From Hyphomicrobiales bacterium (GTDB lineage: Bacteria; Pseudomonadota; Alphaproteobacteria; Rhizobiales; Rhizobiaceae): 64,000 nt of DNA. This document shows, piece after piece, positions 17,330 through 27,433 of this stretch. The notes beneath the pieces are model-generated. The model searched no databases. It worked only from the letters and a program-made list of their open reading frames with translations, and was not told the origin of the DNA. The stretch covers positions 62,001 through 126,000 of the forward strand of contig UCIV01000019.1 in NCBI GenBank assembly GCA_900472575.1, written 5' to 3'. Both the position numbers and the translations under genes were made by a program. Every line of letters starts with the position of its first letter. Position 1 is the first letter of the stretch.

Positions 17330-18709
17330 TTGAGCCGCCTTGTGGTCGTTTCGAACCGTGTCACCGTTCCCAAAAAGGCTGGCGATGCGCCGGCCGGCGG
17401 TCTTGCCGTTGCCTTGCAGGCGGCGCTCGAAGAGCGCGGCGGCATCTGGATGGGCTGGTCCGGCAATTCGAGCGGCGAACGTGAGCCGGAAAAACTGGAT
17501 ATCCGCGAGCATGGCAACATCACCTATGCGCTGACGGATCTGACGGATACGGATGTCGAGGAATATTACCACGGTTTTGCCAACCGGGTGCTCTGGCCGA
17601 TCTGCCATTACCGGCTGGATCTTGCGGAATATGGCCGCAAGGAAATGGCCGGTTATTTCCGCGTCAACCGTTTCTTCGCCCACAAGCTGGCGCCGCTTCT
17701 GAAGGAAGACGACATCATCTGGGTGCATGACTACCACCTGATCCCGCTTGCCTCCGAACTGCGGCAGATGGGCTTCAAGAACAAGATAGGCTTCTTCCTG
17801 CACATCCCCTGGCCGCCGGCCGATGTGCTTTTCGCCATGCCGGTGCACGAACAGATCATGCGCGGACTGTCGCAATATGATCTCGTCGGTTTCCACACGG
17901 ATTTCGATCTCGACAATTTCGGCGGCGGACTGGTGCGCGAGGGAATTGGCGAACGTCTGGAGGGAGGCAATAAATTCTCCACCTATGGCCGGACCTTTAA
18001 GGGCGGCGCCTATCCGATTTCCATCGAGACCGAAGCCTTTTCCAAATATGCGGTGAAGGCATCGCGCAATACGATGGTGAAGAAAGCCAAGGAAAGCATC
18101 GAGGGCCGCGATCTCATCATCGGCGTGGACCGGCTGGATTATTCCAAGGGCATTACCCAGCGTATCGATGCGTTCGAACAGTTCGTGCGGCTGAACCCGG
18201 CCTACCAGAACAAGGTCACCTATCTGCAGGTCACGCCAAAATCGCGATCCGAGGTTCCGGAATACGAGCAGATGCAGCGTACGGTCGCCGAGCAGGCAGG
18301 TCGCGTCAACGGCGCTCTCGGCCAGGTGGACTGGACGCCGATCCGCTATGTGAACCGGTCCGTACCACGACCTCTTTTGGCCGGCCTCTATCGCCTTGCC
18401 AAGATCGGGCTCGTCACGCCGCTGCGCGACGGCATGAACCTTGTCGCAAAGGAATATGTCGCGGCGCAGGACCCGGAAGATCCGGGCGTTCTAGTTCTCT
18501 CCCGTTTCGCCGGCGCCGCCCGCGAACTGACAGGCGCGCTGCTGGTCAATCCTTACGATATCGAAGGGACGGCGCATGCGATCGCACGTGGTCTCAGCAT
18601 GTCGCTCGACGAGCGCAAGCAGCGGTGGGAAAAGATGATGAACCACCTGCTCGAATACGACATCAACCGCTGGTGCGACGATTTCCTCAAGGACCTGACA
18701 GCGGATTAA
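17330..18709 (+). CDS. otsA: Trehalose-6-phosphate synthase
   Basis: OtsA transfers glucose from a nucleotide sugar (usually UDP-glucose) to glucose-6-phosphate. The 459-aa GT20 protein has VVSNRV, GWSGNSS, WVHDYHLIPLA, GFFLHIPWPP, VGFHTDFD, GVDRLDYSKGI and TPLRDGMNLVAKEYVAAQ, all standard. The start is TTG 17330 (product MSRLVVVSNRV), with AAGGA 7 nt upstream; no ATG fits the conserved N-terminus. Confidence 0.95.
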   Translation: MSRLVVVSNRVTVPKKAGDAPAGGLAVALQAALEERGGIWMGWSGNSSGEREPEKLDIREHGNITYALTDLTDTDVEEYYHGFANRVLWPICHYRLDLAEYGRKEMAGYFRVNRFFAHKLAPLLKEDDIIWVHDYHLIPLASELRQMGFKNKIGFFLHIPWPPADVLFAMPVHEQIMRGLSQYDLVGFHTDFDLDNFGGGLVREGIGERLEGGNKFSTYGRTFKGGAYPISIETEAFSKYAVKASRNTMVKKAKESIEGRDLIIGVDRLDYSKGITQRIDAFEQFVRLNPAYQNKVTYLQVTPKSRSEVPEYEQMQRTVAEQAGRVNGALGQVDWTPIRYVNRSVPRPLLAGLYRLAKIGLVTPLRDGMNLVAKEYVAAQDPEDPGVLVLSRFAGAARELTGALLVNPYDIEGTAHAIARGLSMSLDERKQRWEKMMNHLLEYDINRWCDDFLKDLTAD

Positions 18710-18776
18710 ACGAGCCGGACCTGGCTAGGAAGGGCTGTCACTTTCCTTGCCAAGGGCGAGACGCTAAAGCTCTGGC

Positions 18777-19361
18777 ATGTTCCAGCTAGAGCAAGCCGCC
18801 ACATTCGAGCAGATCATCAAGAAAAGCCGGTTCCTCGCGATCGCGCTTCCCGTTGCGACCGAAGAGGAAGCGAAGGCAGCGCTCGCGACGCATTCCGATG
18901 CCGACGCCAACCATAATTGCTGGGCATGGCGGATCGGTGCGGCCTATCGGTTTTCCGATGACGGGGAGCCGAGCGGTACGGCGGGCAAACCTATACTGGC
19001 TGCAATCGACGGCCAGTCGCTGACCAATGTCGTGGTGATCGTCACCCGCTGGTTCGGCGGGATCTTGCTCGGTAGCGGAGGTCTTGTGCGCGCCTATGGC
19101 GGCACGGCGGCGGGTTGCCTGAGAAACGCGCCGATGATCGAGCTGAAACCTTCCGTCGAAGGGCTTGTGCGTGTCGAGTTCTCTGATCTGGCGCGCGTGA
19201 AGGCGCGGCTTCAGGCGATCGCGGACCTTGCGATTGCCGAGGAGCAGTTTACCGCAACCGGAGCCGACCTGCATCTTCGGGTTCCAGAGACAGAAATCGA
19301 AACCGTATCACGGCTTGTCTCTGACCTCACGAGCGGCAGGTCGGAGCTGAAGATCGATTGA
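18777..19361 (+). CDS. yigZ: YigZ/IMPACT family protein
   Basis: The 194-aa protein has the UPF0029 (IMPACT) N-terminal domain with KSRFLAIALPV, NCWAWRIG, FSDDGEPSGTAGKPIL and VTRWFGGILLGSGGLVRAYGG, then a ferredoxin-like C-terminal domain. Bacterial YigZ has no settled biochemical role; the eukaryotic relative IMPACT modulates Gcn2 signalling. It converges on prfC with a 6-bp gap. Confidence 0.93.
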   Translation: MFQLEQAATFEQIIKKSRFLAIALPVATEEEAKAALATHSDADANHNCWAWRIGAAYRFSDDGEPSGTAGKPILAAIDGQSLTNVVVIVTRWFGGILLGSGGLVRAYGGTAAGCLRNAPMIELKPSVEGLVRVEFSDLARVKARLQAIADLAIAEEQFTATGADLHLRVPETEIETVSRLVSDLTSGRSELKID

Positions 19362-19367
19362 TCGGGA

Positions 19368-20948
19368 TCACGCCGCCTTGGCGACGTGATATTCCTTGAT
19401 GGCAGCCATCTTGATCGACGGATAACGCTCGGCCTCGTAACGTAGCGAAAACGCATCCTGCGCCAGGAAAACCGGGTCGCCATCGAGGTCGCGGGCGATA
19501 TCGCCGCGCTTGACGGTGATGAATTTTTCCATGTCGACCTTGTTGTCCGACGAAACCCAGCGGCAGACCGAGAAGCGCGACATTTCGAAACTGACCGGCA
19601 GGCTATATTCCGCCGAAAGCCGTTCCTTCAAGACGTCGAGCTGTAGCGCGCCGACCACGCCGACAATAGCGGGCGAGCCGTCTTCCGGCTGAAAGAGCTG
19701 CACGACGCCCTCTTCCGCCATCTGCTGCAGGGCTTCCTTAAGCTTTTTCGCCTTCATCGCATCGCCCAGCCGGACGCGGCGGAGGATTTCCGGCGAGAAG
19801 TTCGGGACGCCCTGGAAGACCAGCGATTCACCTTCGGTCAGCGTGTCACCGATACGCAGCGTGCCGTGGTTCGGAATGCCGACCACGTCACCGGCATAGG
19901 CCGTATCAGCGATATGGCGCTGGGAAGCGAAGAAGAACTGCGGTGCCGTGAGGCCCAACTGCTTGCCGGTGCGGGCAAGCCTGGCCTTCATGCCGCGTTC
20001 AAGCTTGCCGGAACAGATGCGGGCAAACGCGATACGGTCGCGATGGTTCGGGTCCATGTTGGCCTGGATCTTGAAGACGAAGGCCGTCATCTTGTCTTCG
20101 GCGGCATGAACGGTGCGGATATCAGCAACCTGGTCGCGCGGCGGCGGGGCGAAATCACCCAATGCGTTGATCAGATCGCGAACACCGAAATTGCGGAGCG
20201 CCGAACCGAAGAAGACCGGCGTCATGTGCCCTTCGAGAAAGGCTTGACGATCAAACGGGCGGCAGGCTTCGAGCGCGAGTTCCACTTCTTCGACGAAGGC
20301 CGCGCGCTCGTTTTCCGGCAGACGGTCGGCGACCGCCTGCGGACCGTTGACGGAGATGGAATCTTCGCTATCGGGACCGCGAACCTTGTTTTCGGCAAGA
20401 TGATAGGAGCCACAGAAGCTTTTGGAGCGGCCGATCGGCCAGGTGATCGGAGCGGTATCCAGCGCCAGCTTTTCCTCGACTTCATCGAGGACCTCGAAAA
20501 TGTCGCGGCTTTCGCGGTCCATCTTGTTGACGAAGGTGATGATCGGGATATCGCGCATGCGGCACACTTCGAAAAGCTTCAGCGTACGTGGCTCGATACC
20601 CTTGGCGGCATCAATGACCATGATGGCGGCATCCACCGCCGTCAGCGTGCGATAGGTATCGTCGGCGAAGTCTTCGTGACCCGGCGTATCCAGGATATTG
20701 AAGACCTTGTCGTTATATTCGAAGGTCATCACCGAGGTGACGACCGAGATGCCGCGCTCGCGCTCGATCTTCATCCAGTCGGACCGCGTCTGGATGCGAT
20801 CCTTCTTCGCCTTGACCTCGCCAGCAAGCTGGATGGCGCCGCCGAACAGAAGCAGCTTTTCGGTCAGCGTCGTCTTGCCCGCGTCCGGGTGGGCGATGAT
20901 CGCAAATGTACGGCGGCGGGAAACCGCCTCTGCCAGAGTTTCGGCCAT
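19368..20948 (-). CDS. prfC: Peptide chain release factor 3
   Basis: RF3 is a GTPase that helps RF1/RF2 leave the ribosome after termination. The 526-aa protein has G1 ([13 protein letters not shown]), the switch region ([12 protein letters not shown]), G3 (DTPGHEDF) and G4 (NKMDR), followed by the RF3-specific C-terminal domains. Length is normal. ATG 20948 gives the conserved [17 protein letters not shown] start; the longer open frame upstream is in the divergent dut promoter region. Confidence 0.96.
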   Translation of the reverse strand: MAETLAEAVSRRRTFAIIAHPDAGKTTLTEKLLLFGGAIQLAGEVKAKKDRIQTRSDWMKIERERGISVVTSVMTFEYNDKVFNILDTPGHEDFADDTYRTLTAVDAAIMVIDAAKGIEPRTLKLFEVCRMRDIPIITFVNKMDRESRDIFEVLDEVEEKLALDTAPITWPIGRSKSFCGSYHLAENKVRGPDSEDSISVNGPQAVADRLPENERAAFVEEVELALEACRPFDRQAFLEGHMTPVFFGSALRNFGVRDLINALGDFAPPPRDQVADIRTVHAAEDKMTAFVFKIQANMDPNHRDRIAFARICSGKLERGMKARLARTGKQLGLTAPQFFFASQRHIADTAYAGDVVGIPNHGTLRIGDTLTEGESLVFQGVPNFSPEILRRVRLGDAMKAKKLKEALQQMAEEGVVQLFQPEDGSPAIVGVVGALQLDVLKERLSAEYSLPVSFEMSRFSVCRWVSSDNKVDMEKFITVKRGDIARDLDGDPVFLAQDAFSLRYEAERYPSIKMAAIKEYHVAKAA

Positions 20949-20989
20949 GTCAGCAACAATCCTTCGAGTTGCCGCGTATCTAGCGACTT

Positions 20990-20998
20990 TGTGGATAA
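20990..20998. promoter_or_regulatory. Consensus DnaA box between prfC and dut
   Basis: TGTGGATAA is the reverse complement of the DnaA-box consensus TTATCCACA. It sits in the 99-bp divergent gap between prfC and dut. A single box could let DnaA influence transcription of dut, which is involved in nucleotide supply. Function is inferred. Confidence 0.45.
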
Positions 20999-21047
20999 GT
21001 TTCAATTCGTGTTTGACCCCGGCGACTATCACCGGGCTAATGAGGAG

Positions 21048-21518
21048 ATGAACGCTCACACTTCTTCTTCGCCCAAGCTCAATCTCATCCGCCTGGAAAA
21101 TGGCGATGGACTGGACCTGCCCTCCTATGAAACCGGCGGTGCGGCGGGCATGGATCTTCGTGCGGCGGTGGCCGACGCCGAGCCCATGACGCTTGCGCCG
21201 GGAAAACGGGCACTCGTGCCGACCGGCTTCATTTTCGAGATCCCGGCCGGTTATGAGGCGCAGATTCGCCCCCGCTCCGGTCTAGCGTTCAAGAACGGCA
21301 TCACCTGCCTCAATACGCCCGGTACGATCGATAGCGATTACCGTGGCGAAGTGAAGGTGCTGCTGATCAATCTCGGCGAGGAAGACTTCGTCATTAGTCG
21401 CGGAATGCGGATTGCCCAGATGGTAATCGCGCCGGTAACGCAGGTGCGCGTGGCCGAGATCAGCGACGTGACCGAAACCGTGCGCGGTGCAGGCGGCTTC
21501 GGTTCGACCGGGGTCTGA
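21048..21518 (+). CDS. dut: dUTP diphosphatase
   Basis: Dut hydrolyses dUTP to dUMP, keeping uracil out of DNA and supplying dTMP synthesis. The 156-aa trimeric-type enzyme shows the conserved motifs [32 protein letters not shown] and C-terminal [17 protein letters not shown] abuts ATG 21048 too closely to be ideal, so translation initiation may be weak or the start slightly different. Confidence 0.96.
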   Translation: MNAHTSSSPKLNLIRLENGDGLDLPSYETGGAAGMDLRAAVADAEPMTLAPGKRALVPTGFIFEIPAGYEAQIRPRSGLAFKNGITCLNTPGTIDSDYRGEVKVLLINLGEEDFVISRGMRIAQMVIAPVTQVRVAEISDVTETVRGAGGFGSTGV

Positions 21519-21706
21519 CGCCGCTTTCCGGCCGCGCCAGCATTGATAGCTGTCAAGATTGCCTCTTTTGCAGCATGCGATTGCGCCACGCCGCCTGTCG
21601 GGAGAAGGATATTTCGCCTTTTTTCGATGCGACAAGACAAATTCATCCTCGCCTCTTTCTCCATCGGACACTATTTTCGGTCACCTGTTCTAGTGGAGAA
21701 ACGACA

Positions 21707-22672
21707 ATGTCGGACAAGAAGCCGGGCCGCGGCCGGATCTATTCCTCGATCACCGAAACGATCGGCGACACGCCGCTCGTGAAGCTGGACAAGCTGGCGA
21801 AGGAAAAGGGCGTGAAGGCCACGATCCTCGCCAAGCTCGAATTCTTCAACCCGATTGCCTCCGTCAAGGACCGTATAGGCGTCGCGATGATCGAGAGCCT
21901 GGAAGCACAGGGCAAGATCGCGCCGGGCAAGACGACGCTTGTCGAGCCGACTTCGGGTAATACGGGTATTGCGCTTGCCTTTGCGGCAGCCGCCAAGGGT
22001 TACAAGCTGATCCTGACCATGCCGGAAACCATGTCGGTCGAGCGACGCAAGATGCTGGCGCTTCTCGGCGCCGAACTCGTTCTAACCGAAGGTCCGAAGG
22101 GCATGAAGGGCGCGATCGCCAAAGCCGAAGAGCTGGCCGCCACGCTGCCCGATGCAATCATTCCGCAGCAGTTCGAAAATCCCGCCAACCCGGAAATCCA
22201 CCGCAAGACAACGGCCGAGGAAATCTGGAACGATACCGACGGCAAGGTCGATATCTTCATCGCCGGTATCGGCACCGGCGGCACGATTACCGGCGTCGGT
22301 CAGGTGCTGAAGGGCCGCAAGCCTGACGTCAAGGTGATTGCCGTCGAGCCGAAGGAATCTCCGGTCCTTTCCGGTGGCGAGCCAGGTCCGCACAAGATCC
22401 AAGGCATCGGTGCAGGCTTTGCGCCAAAGATCCTCGACACCAAGGTCTATGACGAGATCGTCACGGTTGCCAGTGCCGACGCATTGGAGACCGCCCGCCA
22501 TGTGGCCGCTCTCGAAGGTGTGCCGGTCGGCATTTCCTCCGGTGCCGCGCTGAAGGCTGCGATCGAAGTGGGCAGCCGCCCGGAAAATGCCGGCAAGACG
22601 ATCGTCGTCATCATCCCCTCGTTTGCAGAACGTTATCTGTCGACCGCCCTGTTCGACGGTTTGGGCGGTTAA
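21707..22672 (+). CDS. cysK: Cysteine synthase A (O-acetylserine sulfhydrylase)
   Basis: CysK makes cysteine from O-acetylserine and sulfide using PLP. The 321-aa protein has the PLP lysine motif ([11 protein letters not shown]), the substrate loop ([13 protein letters not shown]) and the phosphate-binding loop ([12 protein letters not shown]). TGGAGA precedes ATG 21707 ([10 protein letters not shown]). Length and motifs fit the CysK rather than the cystathionine beta-synthase subfamily. Confidence 0.95.
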   Translation: MSDKKPGRGRIYSSITETIGDTPLVKLDKLAKEKGVKATILAKLEFFNPIASVKDRIGVAMIESLEAQGKIAPGKTTLVEPTSGNTGIALAFAAAAKGYKLILTMPETMSVERRKMLALLGAELVLTEGPKGMKGAIAKAEELAATLPDAIIPQQFENPANPEIHRKTTAEEIWNDTDGKVDIFIAGIGTGGTITGVGQVLKGRKPDVKVIAVEPKESPVLSGGEPGPHKIQGIGAGFAPKILDTKVYDEIVTVASADALETARHVAALEGVPVGISSGAALKAAIEVGSRPENAGKTIVVIIPSFAERYLSTALFDGLGG

Positions 22673-22679
22673 AACACAT

Positions 22680-24215
22680 TCACGCAGCCGCGATCGCCAG
22701 CCGCTCGCTGGCCATGCGGTAGGAAATCGCCTCCGCCAGATGCAGCCGGCCAACGGTCGGCTTGCCGTCGAGATCGGCGAGCGTGCGAGCCACTTTCAAC
22801 ACCCGATGATATCCGCGTGCGGAGAATTTCAGTTTCTCCGCCGCATCCCTCAGCAGTTGCAGGCCGGACGGATCAGGTTCGGCCACTTTCTCGATCAGCG
22901 ACGTGGAGCAACGTGCATTGGTGAGCGGCCCCGGCAGGCTTGCCGTGAGATAACGATCCTGCTGCAATTCTCTGGCTGCGTGAACGCGTCTGGCGACATC
23001 GGTACTGCTTTCCGCCGGTGCCGGCCGGATCAGGTCAGAAGCCGACACTGCCGGTACATCGATGCGGATATCGATACGATCCATCAGCGGGGCGGAAATA
23101 CGGGCCTGATAATCGGCGGCACAGCGCGGACCTCTGGCGCAGGAATGGCCGGGCTCACCCGCCATGCCGCAACGACACGGGTTCATCGCCGCAATAAGCT
23201 GGATGCTGGCCGGATAAGAAACACGGTGATTGGCGCGGGCGATGACGCATTCGCCGGTCTCCAGTGGCTGGCGCAGAGCATCCAGCACCTGAGGTGAGAA
23301 TTCGGGGAATTCGTCGAGGAACAGAACTCCGTGATGGGCAAGTGAGGCCTCGCCCGGTTTTGCCCGCAGGCCGCCCCCGACCAGCGCCGCCATGGTCGCC
23401 GAATGATGAGGCGTGCGATAGGGTCGACGATCCGAAAGCTTTCCGCCCGAAAGCTGGCCGGCGATCGAGTGAATCATCGAGACTTCCAGCAGTTCGGCTG
23501 CCGAAAGCGGCGGGAGGATAGAGGGAAGTCGTGCCGCCAGCATCGACTTGCCGGAACCAGGCGGACCAACAAAAAGTAGATTATGTCCGCCAGCCGCCGC
23601 GACTTCCAAGGCACGCTTGGCGCTTTCCTGTCCCTTGATCTCGGCCAGATCCGGCAGATTGGCCGGCAGAGCGCGGATTGCCGGTTGCGGACGCGAGATG
23701 ACCTGCGTGCCGCGAAAATGATTGGCGAGCGCGATCAGGCTGCGCGGGGCGATAATATCAACATCCGGCCCTGCCCATGCTGCTTCCGCACCACTGTCTG
23801 CCGGGCAGATCAGGCCCTTGCCGACGGCATTGGCGCTGATTGCCGCCGGTAGCGCACCGGCAACCGCCGCCAGCGTGCCATCCAGGTTCAGTTCGCCGAT
23901 GACGACATGATCGGAAACAGCATCACCCGGAATGGCGCCAAGTGCAGTCATCAAGCCAAGCGCGATGGCAAGGTCGAAATGCGACCCTTCCTTGGGCAGG
24001 TCGGCAGGCGCAAGATTGACCGTTACCTTTTTCGCCGGCATGGCGAGGCCGGACGCGTGCAGTGCGGCCTGCACCCGCTCGCGGCTTTCTGCAACCGCCT
24101 TATCCGGCAGGCCAACGATATGCATGCCCATCTTGCCCGGGCCGACCATGACCTGTACGTCGACGGGAACACCTTCTATGCCCTGGAATGCAATGGTACT
24201 GACGCGTGAAACCAT
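22680..24215 (-). CDS. comM: YifB/ComM family Mg-chelatase-like AAA+ ATPase
   Basis: The 511-aa protein has an N-terminal Lon-protease-like domain (about residues 1-165), then a Mg-chelatase AAA+ domain with Walker A (GPPGSGKSMLAARL), Walker B (GVLFLDEFPEF) and the cysteine-containing AAMNPCRCG motif, and a C-terminal helical domain. ComM in naturally transformable bacteria is a branch-migration helicase acting in recombination; the name here is by family. ATG 24215 is preferred over GTG 24230. It converges on cysK. Confidence 0.92.
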   Translation of the reverse strand: MVSRVSTIAFQGIEGVPVDVQVMVGPGKMGMHIVGLPDKAVAESRERVQAALHASGLAMPAKKVTVNLAPADLPKEGSHFDLAIALGLMTALGAIPGDAVSDHVVIGELNLDGTLAAVAGALPAAISANAVGKGLICPADSGAEAAWAGPDVDIIAPRSLIALANHFRGTQVISRPQPAIRALPANLPDLAEIKGQESAKRALEVAAAGGHNLLFVGPPGSGKSMLAARLPSILPPLSAAELLEVSMIHSIAGQLSGGKLSDRRPYRTPHHSATMAALVGGGLRAKPGEASLAHHGVLFLDEFPEFSPQVLDALRQPLETGECVIARANHRVSYPASIQLIAAMNPCRCGMAGEPGHSCARGPRCAADYQARISAPLMDRIDIRIDVPAVSASDLIRPAPAESSTDVARRVHAARELQQDRYLTASLPGPLTNARCSTSLIEKVAEPDPSGLQLLRDAAEKLKFSARGYHRVLKVARTLADLDGKPTVGRLHLAEAISYRMASERLAIAAA

Positions 24216-24341
24216 GCCAATCGCTCCCACAGATCATGTCCGGAACGACGGCCCTGCCCCACGGCTTGCCTTCGCCCCAATACAACCATAAGCTGACACG
24301 GCGCGAAAATTTAAACAAGAACAAAAATCGAACAAACTAAA

Positions 24342-24367
24342 CAAAAAAGGCGCCCGGTCAGGCGCCT
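24342..24367 (-). terminator. gshB terminator
   Basis: AGGCGCC (24348-24354) pairs with GGCGCCT (24361-24367) around a 6-nt loop. On the minus strand it is followed by a run of six or more T residues (24342-24348). It lies 24 bp beyond the gshB stop. A textbook intrinsic terminator. Confidence 0.9.
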
Positions 24368-24390
24368 CTCTGTCGAATCAAAGACTAAAC

Positions 24391-25341
24391 TCAGTTGAGC
24401 TTGGCTTCGATCGCATCCCACATCAGGCTTGCGACATCGGCTCCGCCGAATTTCTTCACTTCGCGGATGCCTGTCGGCGAAGTTACGTTGATTTCGGTCA
24501 TGTAGTCGCCGATCACGTCGATGCCGACGAAGATGAAGCCACGCTCGCGCAGAGCCGGTCCGATACGGGCGCAGATTTCCTTTTCACGCGTCGTTAGTTC
24601 GGTAGGCTCGGCGCGGCCGCCGACATGCATGTTGGAGCGGCTGTCGGTTTCGGCCGGCACGCGGTTGATCGCGCCCACCGGCTCACCATCGACGAGCAGG
24701 ATACGCTTATCGCCCTTGCGAACCTCTTTCAAATAACCCTGAGCGATATAGGGTTCGCCGCGATACATCTGACCGAACATTTCGAGAAGCGAGGTGAAGT
24801 TGCGATCGTCACGGGCGGAGTGGAAGACGCCGGCGCCGCCATTGCCGTAAAGCGGCTTCAGGATGATATCGCCCAACTCGTGACGGAAGGCGGCAATTTC
24901 TTCAGGATCACGCGAGATCAGCGTCGGCGGCATCAGGTCGGAAAATTCGGTGACAAAGATCTTTTCAGGCGAATTGCGCACCCAGGCCGGGTCGTTGACG
25001 ACGAGCGTCTTCGGGTGGATGCGTTCCAGCAAATGGGTGGAGGTGATGTAGCCCATGTCGAAGGGCGGGTCCTGGCGCAGAAGCACGACGTCCATCTGCG
25101 AAAGATCCACGCGCTGCTTCTCTCCGAGCGTAAAATGATCGCCCTTGATGTCGCGGACCTGCAGCGGTTCGACGGCGGCAAAGATCTTGCCGTCGCGCAT
25201 GGTCAGGCGATCGGGCGTATAATGGAAAAGCTCGTAGCCGCGCGATTGGGCCTCCAAGGTCATTGCGAAGGTGGAATCGCCAGCAATGTTGATGCTGGAA
25301 ATATGGTCCATCTGGATTGCGACCTTGCGAACATGCGCCAT
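24391..25341 (-). CDS. gshB: Glutathione synthetase
   Basis: GshB joins gamma-glutamylcysteine and glycine using ATP. The 316-aa ATP-grasp protein starts [21 protein letters not shown] in its conserved N-terminus (quoted in part as IQMDHI and GDSTFAM) and contains [25 protein letters not shown] and [11 protein letters not shown], all typical of bacterial GshB. It is monocistronic: terminators flank it at 24342-24367 and 25417-25440. Confidence 0.96.
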   Translation of the reverse strand: MAHVRKVAIQMDHISSINIAGDSTFAMTLEAQSRGYELFHYTPDRLTMRDGKIFAAVEPLQVRDIKGDHFTLGEKQRVDLSQMDVVLLRQDPPFDMGYITSTHLLERIHPKTLVVNDPAWVRNSPEKIFVTEFSDLMPPTLISRDPEEIAAFRHELGDIILKPLYGNGGAGVFHSARDDRNFTSLLEMFGQMYRGEPYIAQGYLKEVRKGDKRILLVDGEPVGAINRVPAETDSRSNMHVGGRAEPTELTTREKEICARIGPALRERGFIFVGIDVIGDYMTEINVTSPTGIREVKKFGGADVASLMWDAIEAKLN

Positions 25342-25416
25342 GAGTTTCGTCCCCGATAAAGATGCCGCCTGAATTTGGGCTTGCCTGATTTAGGATGGCA
25401 TAGGCCCGAAAGCAAT

Positions 25417-25440
25417 GCGGCCGGGAACAATCCCGACCGC
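25417..25440 (-). terminator. Probable ugp operon terminator
   Basis: GCGGCCGGGA (25417-25426) pairs with TCCCGACCGC (25431-25440) around ACAA with one mismatch. On the minus strand it is followed by ATTGCTTTC, a weak T-tract. It lies 30 bp past the ugpC stop. Confidence 0.65.
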
Positions 25441-25469
25441 ACAGATTAAACTCATCCGCATCCGGCCGT

Positions 25470-26567
25470 TCAGGCGACCGGTTCGGCCACTGCAGCAGGG
25501 GCCTTGGCGGGCACGGAAGCCTCCAGTCGCTTGCCTGTTTCGGCATCAAAGAAATGCAGTTTGGACGGGTCGATTGCGATCCGCATATCATTCGTGATTT
25601 CGGCTTCGCCGGAGAGCGCGATCGTAACGGCCTGATCACCGACAAGGCCATGGGCCAGACGCTGGGAGCCGAGTTCCTCGACATATTCGACGGTAAAGGG
25701 CATGCCTTCAGCCGACGACACCACGCGCAGGTCTTCGGCGCGCAGGCCGACCGTGACGGCACCAGAAGTGGGGGCGTAGCCGTTGAGCGAAATCTGCGAC
25801 GAGCCGATCGCGAGCCTGTCGCTCTGCAGTTCCGCTTTCACGAGGTTCATCGCCGGAGAGCCGATGAAGCTCGCTACGAAGGTGGAGGCCGGGGTGTGGT
25901 AGACGTCGAGCGGAGAGCCGACCTGTTCGATCTGTCCGCCGTTCAGGACGACGAGGCGATCGGCAAGCGTCATCGCTTCGAGCTGGTCGTGAGTGACATA
26001 GATAGAGGTCGTGCCGATGCGGCGCTGCAGGCGCTTGATCTCGCCACGCATCGAGACACGCAGCTTGGCGTCGAGGTTGGACAGCGGCTCGTCGAAGAGG
26101 AAGGCGGCCGGTTTGCGGACGATGGCGCGACCCATGGCGACGCGCTGACGCTGGCCACCGGAGAGCGCACGCGGCTTGCGATCGAGATACTGGGTGATTT
26201 CCAGCATGCGGGCAGCTTCATTGACGCGCGCGTCGATCTCGGCCTTCGGGGTCTTGCGGTTCTTCAGCCCGTATTCGAGGTTCTGGCGCACCGTCATATG
26301 CGGGTAGAGCGCATAGTTCTGGAACACCATGGCAATATCGCGGTCGGCCGGTTCGACCTGGTTGACCACGCGGTCACCGATCTTCACCGTGCCTTCAGAA
26401 ATGGCTTCCAGGCCTGCGACCATGCGCAGAAGCGTGGACTTACCACAGCCCGAAGGGCCGACCAGAACGATGAACTCACCGTCCTTTATGTCGAGATTGA
26501 TGTCGGAGACGGCACGTACGCCGCCATTATAGATCTTGCCAACGCTGCTGATGTCGATCGCGGCCAT
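25470..26567 (-). CDS. ugpC: sn-glycerol-3-phosphate ABC transporter ATP-binding protein
   Basis: UgpC powers import of glycerol-3-phosphate and glycerophosphodiesters. The 365-aa protein has Walker A ([12 protein letters not shown]), Q-loop ([10 protein letters not shown]), ABC signature ([14 protein letters not shown]), Walker B ([12 protein letters not shown]) and a C-terminal OB-type (MalK-like) regulatory domain from about residue 235. AAGGAACG precedes ATG 26567; it follows ugpE by 12 bp. Confidence 0.92.
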   Translation of the reverse strand: MAAIDISSVGKIYNGGVRAVSDINLDIKDGEFIVLVGPSGCGKSTLLRMVAGLEAISEGTVKIGDRVVNQVEPADRDIAMVFQNYALYPHMTVRQNLEYGLKNRKTPKAEIDARVNEAARMLEITQYLDRKPRALSGGQRQRVAMGRAIVRKPAAFLFDEPLSNLDAKLRVSMRGEIKRLQRRIGTTSIYVTHDQLEAMTLADRLVVLNGGQIEQVGSPLDVYHTPASTFVASFIGSPAMNLVKAELQSDRLAIGSSQISLNGYAPTSGAVTVGLRAEDLRVVSSAEGMPFTVEYVEELGSQRLAHGLVGDQAVTIALSGEAEITNDMRIAIDPSKLHFFDAETGKRLEASVPAKAPAAVAEPVA

Positions 26568-26579
26568 TGTTATCGTTCC

Positions 26580-27422
26580 TTACTTGTCGCTTTCGGTCAG
26601 GCCCTTGATGAACCAGCTCTGGAAAATCACCACGATTGCCACGGGCGGAAGCATGGCGAGAACCGCCAGCGCAAATGCCTCGTTGTAATCAGGGATGTTC
26701 GAGCCGACCCAGACCTGCAGGATGGATTTGATGCCGCGCATCAGGGTGAAGAAGCTCTCGTCGGTCGTCATCATCATCGGCCAGAGATACTGGTTCCAGC
26801 CATAGACGAACATGATGATGAAGATGGCGGCGATCATGGTACGCGAAATCGGCACCAGAATGTCGATGAAGAACTTGAATGGACCTGCGCCGTCGATACG
26901 GGCGGCTTCCAACAGTTCCTCGGGCACGGACTTGAAGAACTGGCGGAAGTAGAAGGTGCCGGTGGCGGATGCCAGAAGCGGCACGATGAGGCCTGTGTAG
27001 CTGTTCAACAGGCCGAGATCCGACATGACCTGATAGGAGGGCATGATGCGCACTTCGAGCGGCAGAAGCAGGGTGGTGAAGATCACCCAGAAAGAGAGTG
27101 TCGCCATGGGGAAGCGGAAATAGACGATGGCATAGGCGGCCATCATCGACAGCACGATCTTGCCGACGGCAAAGCCGATGCCGAGGATCAGCGAATTCAT
27201 CATCATGCGGGCACCGGTGATATCGCCGGTAAAGCCACCCTTCTGAGTCAGCACCTTCTCGTAGGTGGCGATGAAATTATCACCCCAGGCGAGCGACAGG
27301 CCGTTCATGTGAATATCGGCTGCCGTGTGGGTGGAGGTCATGAAGGCGACCACGACCGGCATGCAGAGAAACAGCGAGCCAAGGATGAGGACGAGATGAT
27401 CGGAAAACTTGGTGCGATACAT
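26580..27422 (-). CDS. ugpE: sn-glycerol-3-phosphate ABC transporter permease
   Basis: The 280-aa inner-membrane protein has about six transmembrane segments and the permease EAA loop (EELLEAARIDGAGPFKFF). It pairs with UgpA to form the channel. ATG 27422 with AGAGGA upstream fits the conserved MYRTKFSDHLVL start. It begins 11 bp after the ugpA stop in a four-gene operon. Confidence 0.92.
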   Translation of the reverse strand: MYRTKFSDHLVLILGSLFLCMPVVVAFMTSTHTAADIHMNGLSLAWGDNFIATYEKVLTQKGGFTGDITGARMMMNSLILGIGFAVGKIVLSMMAAYAIVYFRFPMATLSFWVIFTTLLLPLEVRIMPSYQVMSDLGLLNSYTGLIVPLLASATGTFYFRQFFKSVPEELLEAARIDGAGPFKFFIDILVPISRTMIAAIFIIMFVYGWNQYLWPMMMTTDESFFTLMRGIKSILQVWVGSNIPDYNEAFALAVLAMLPPVAIVVIFQSWFIKGLTESDK

Positions 27423-27433
27423 GGCTAGTCCTC

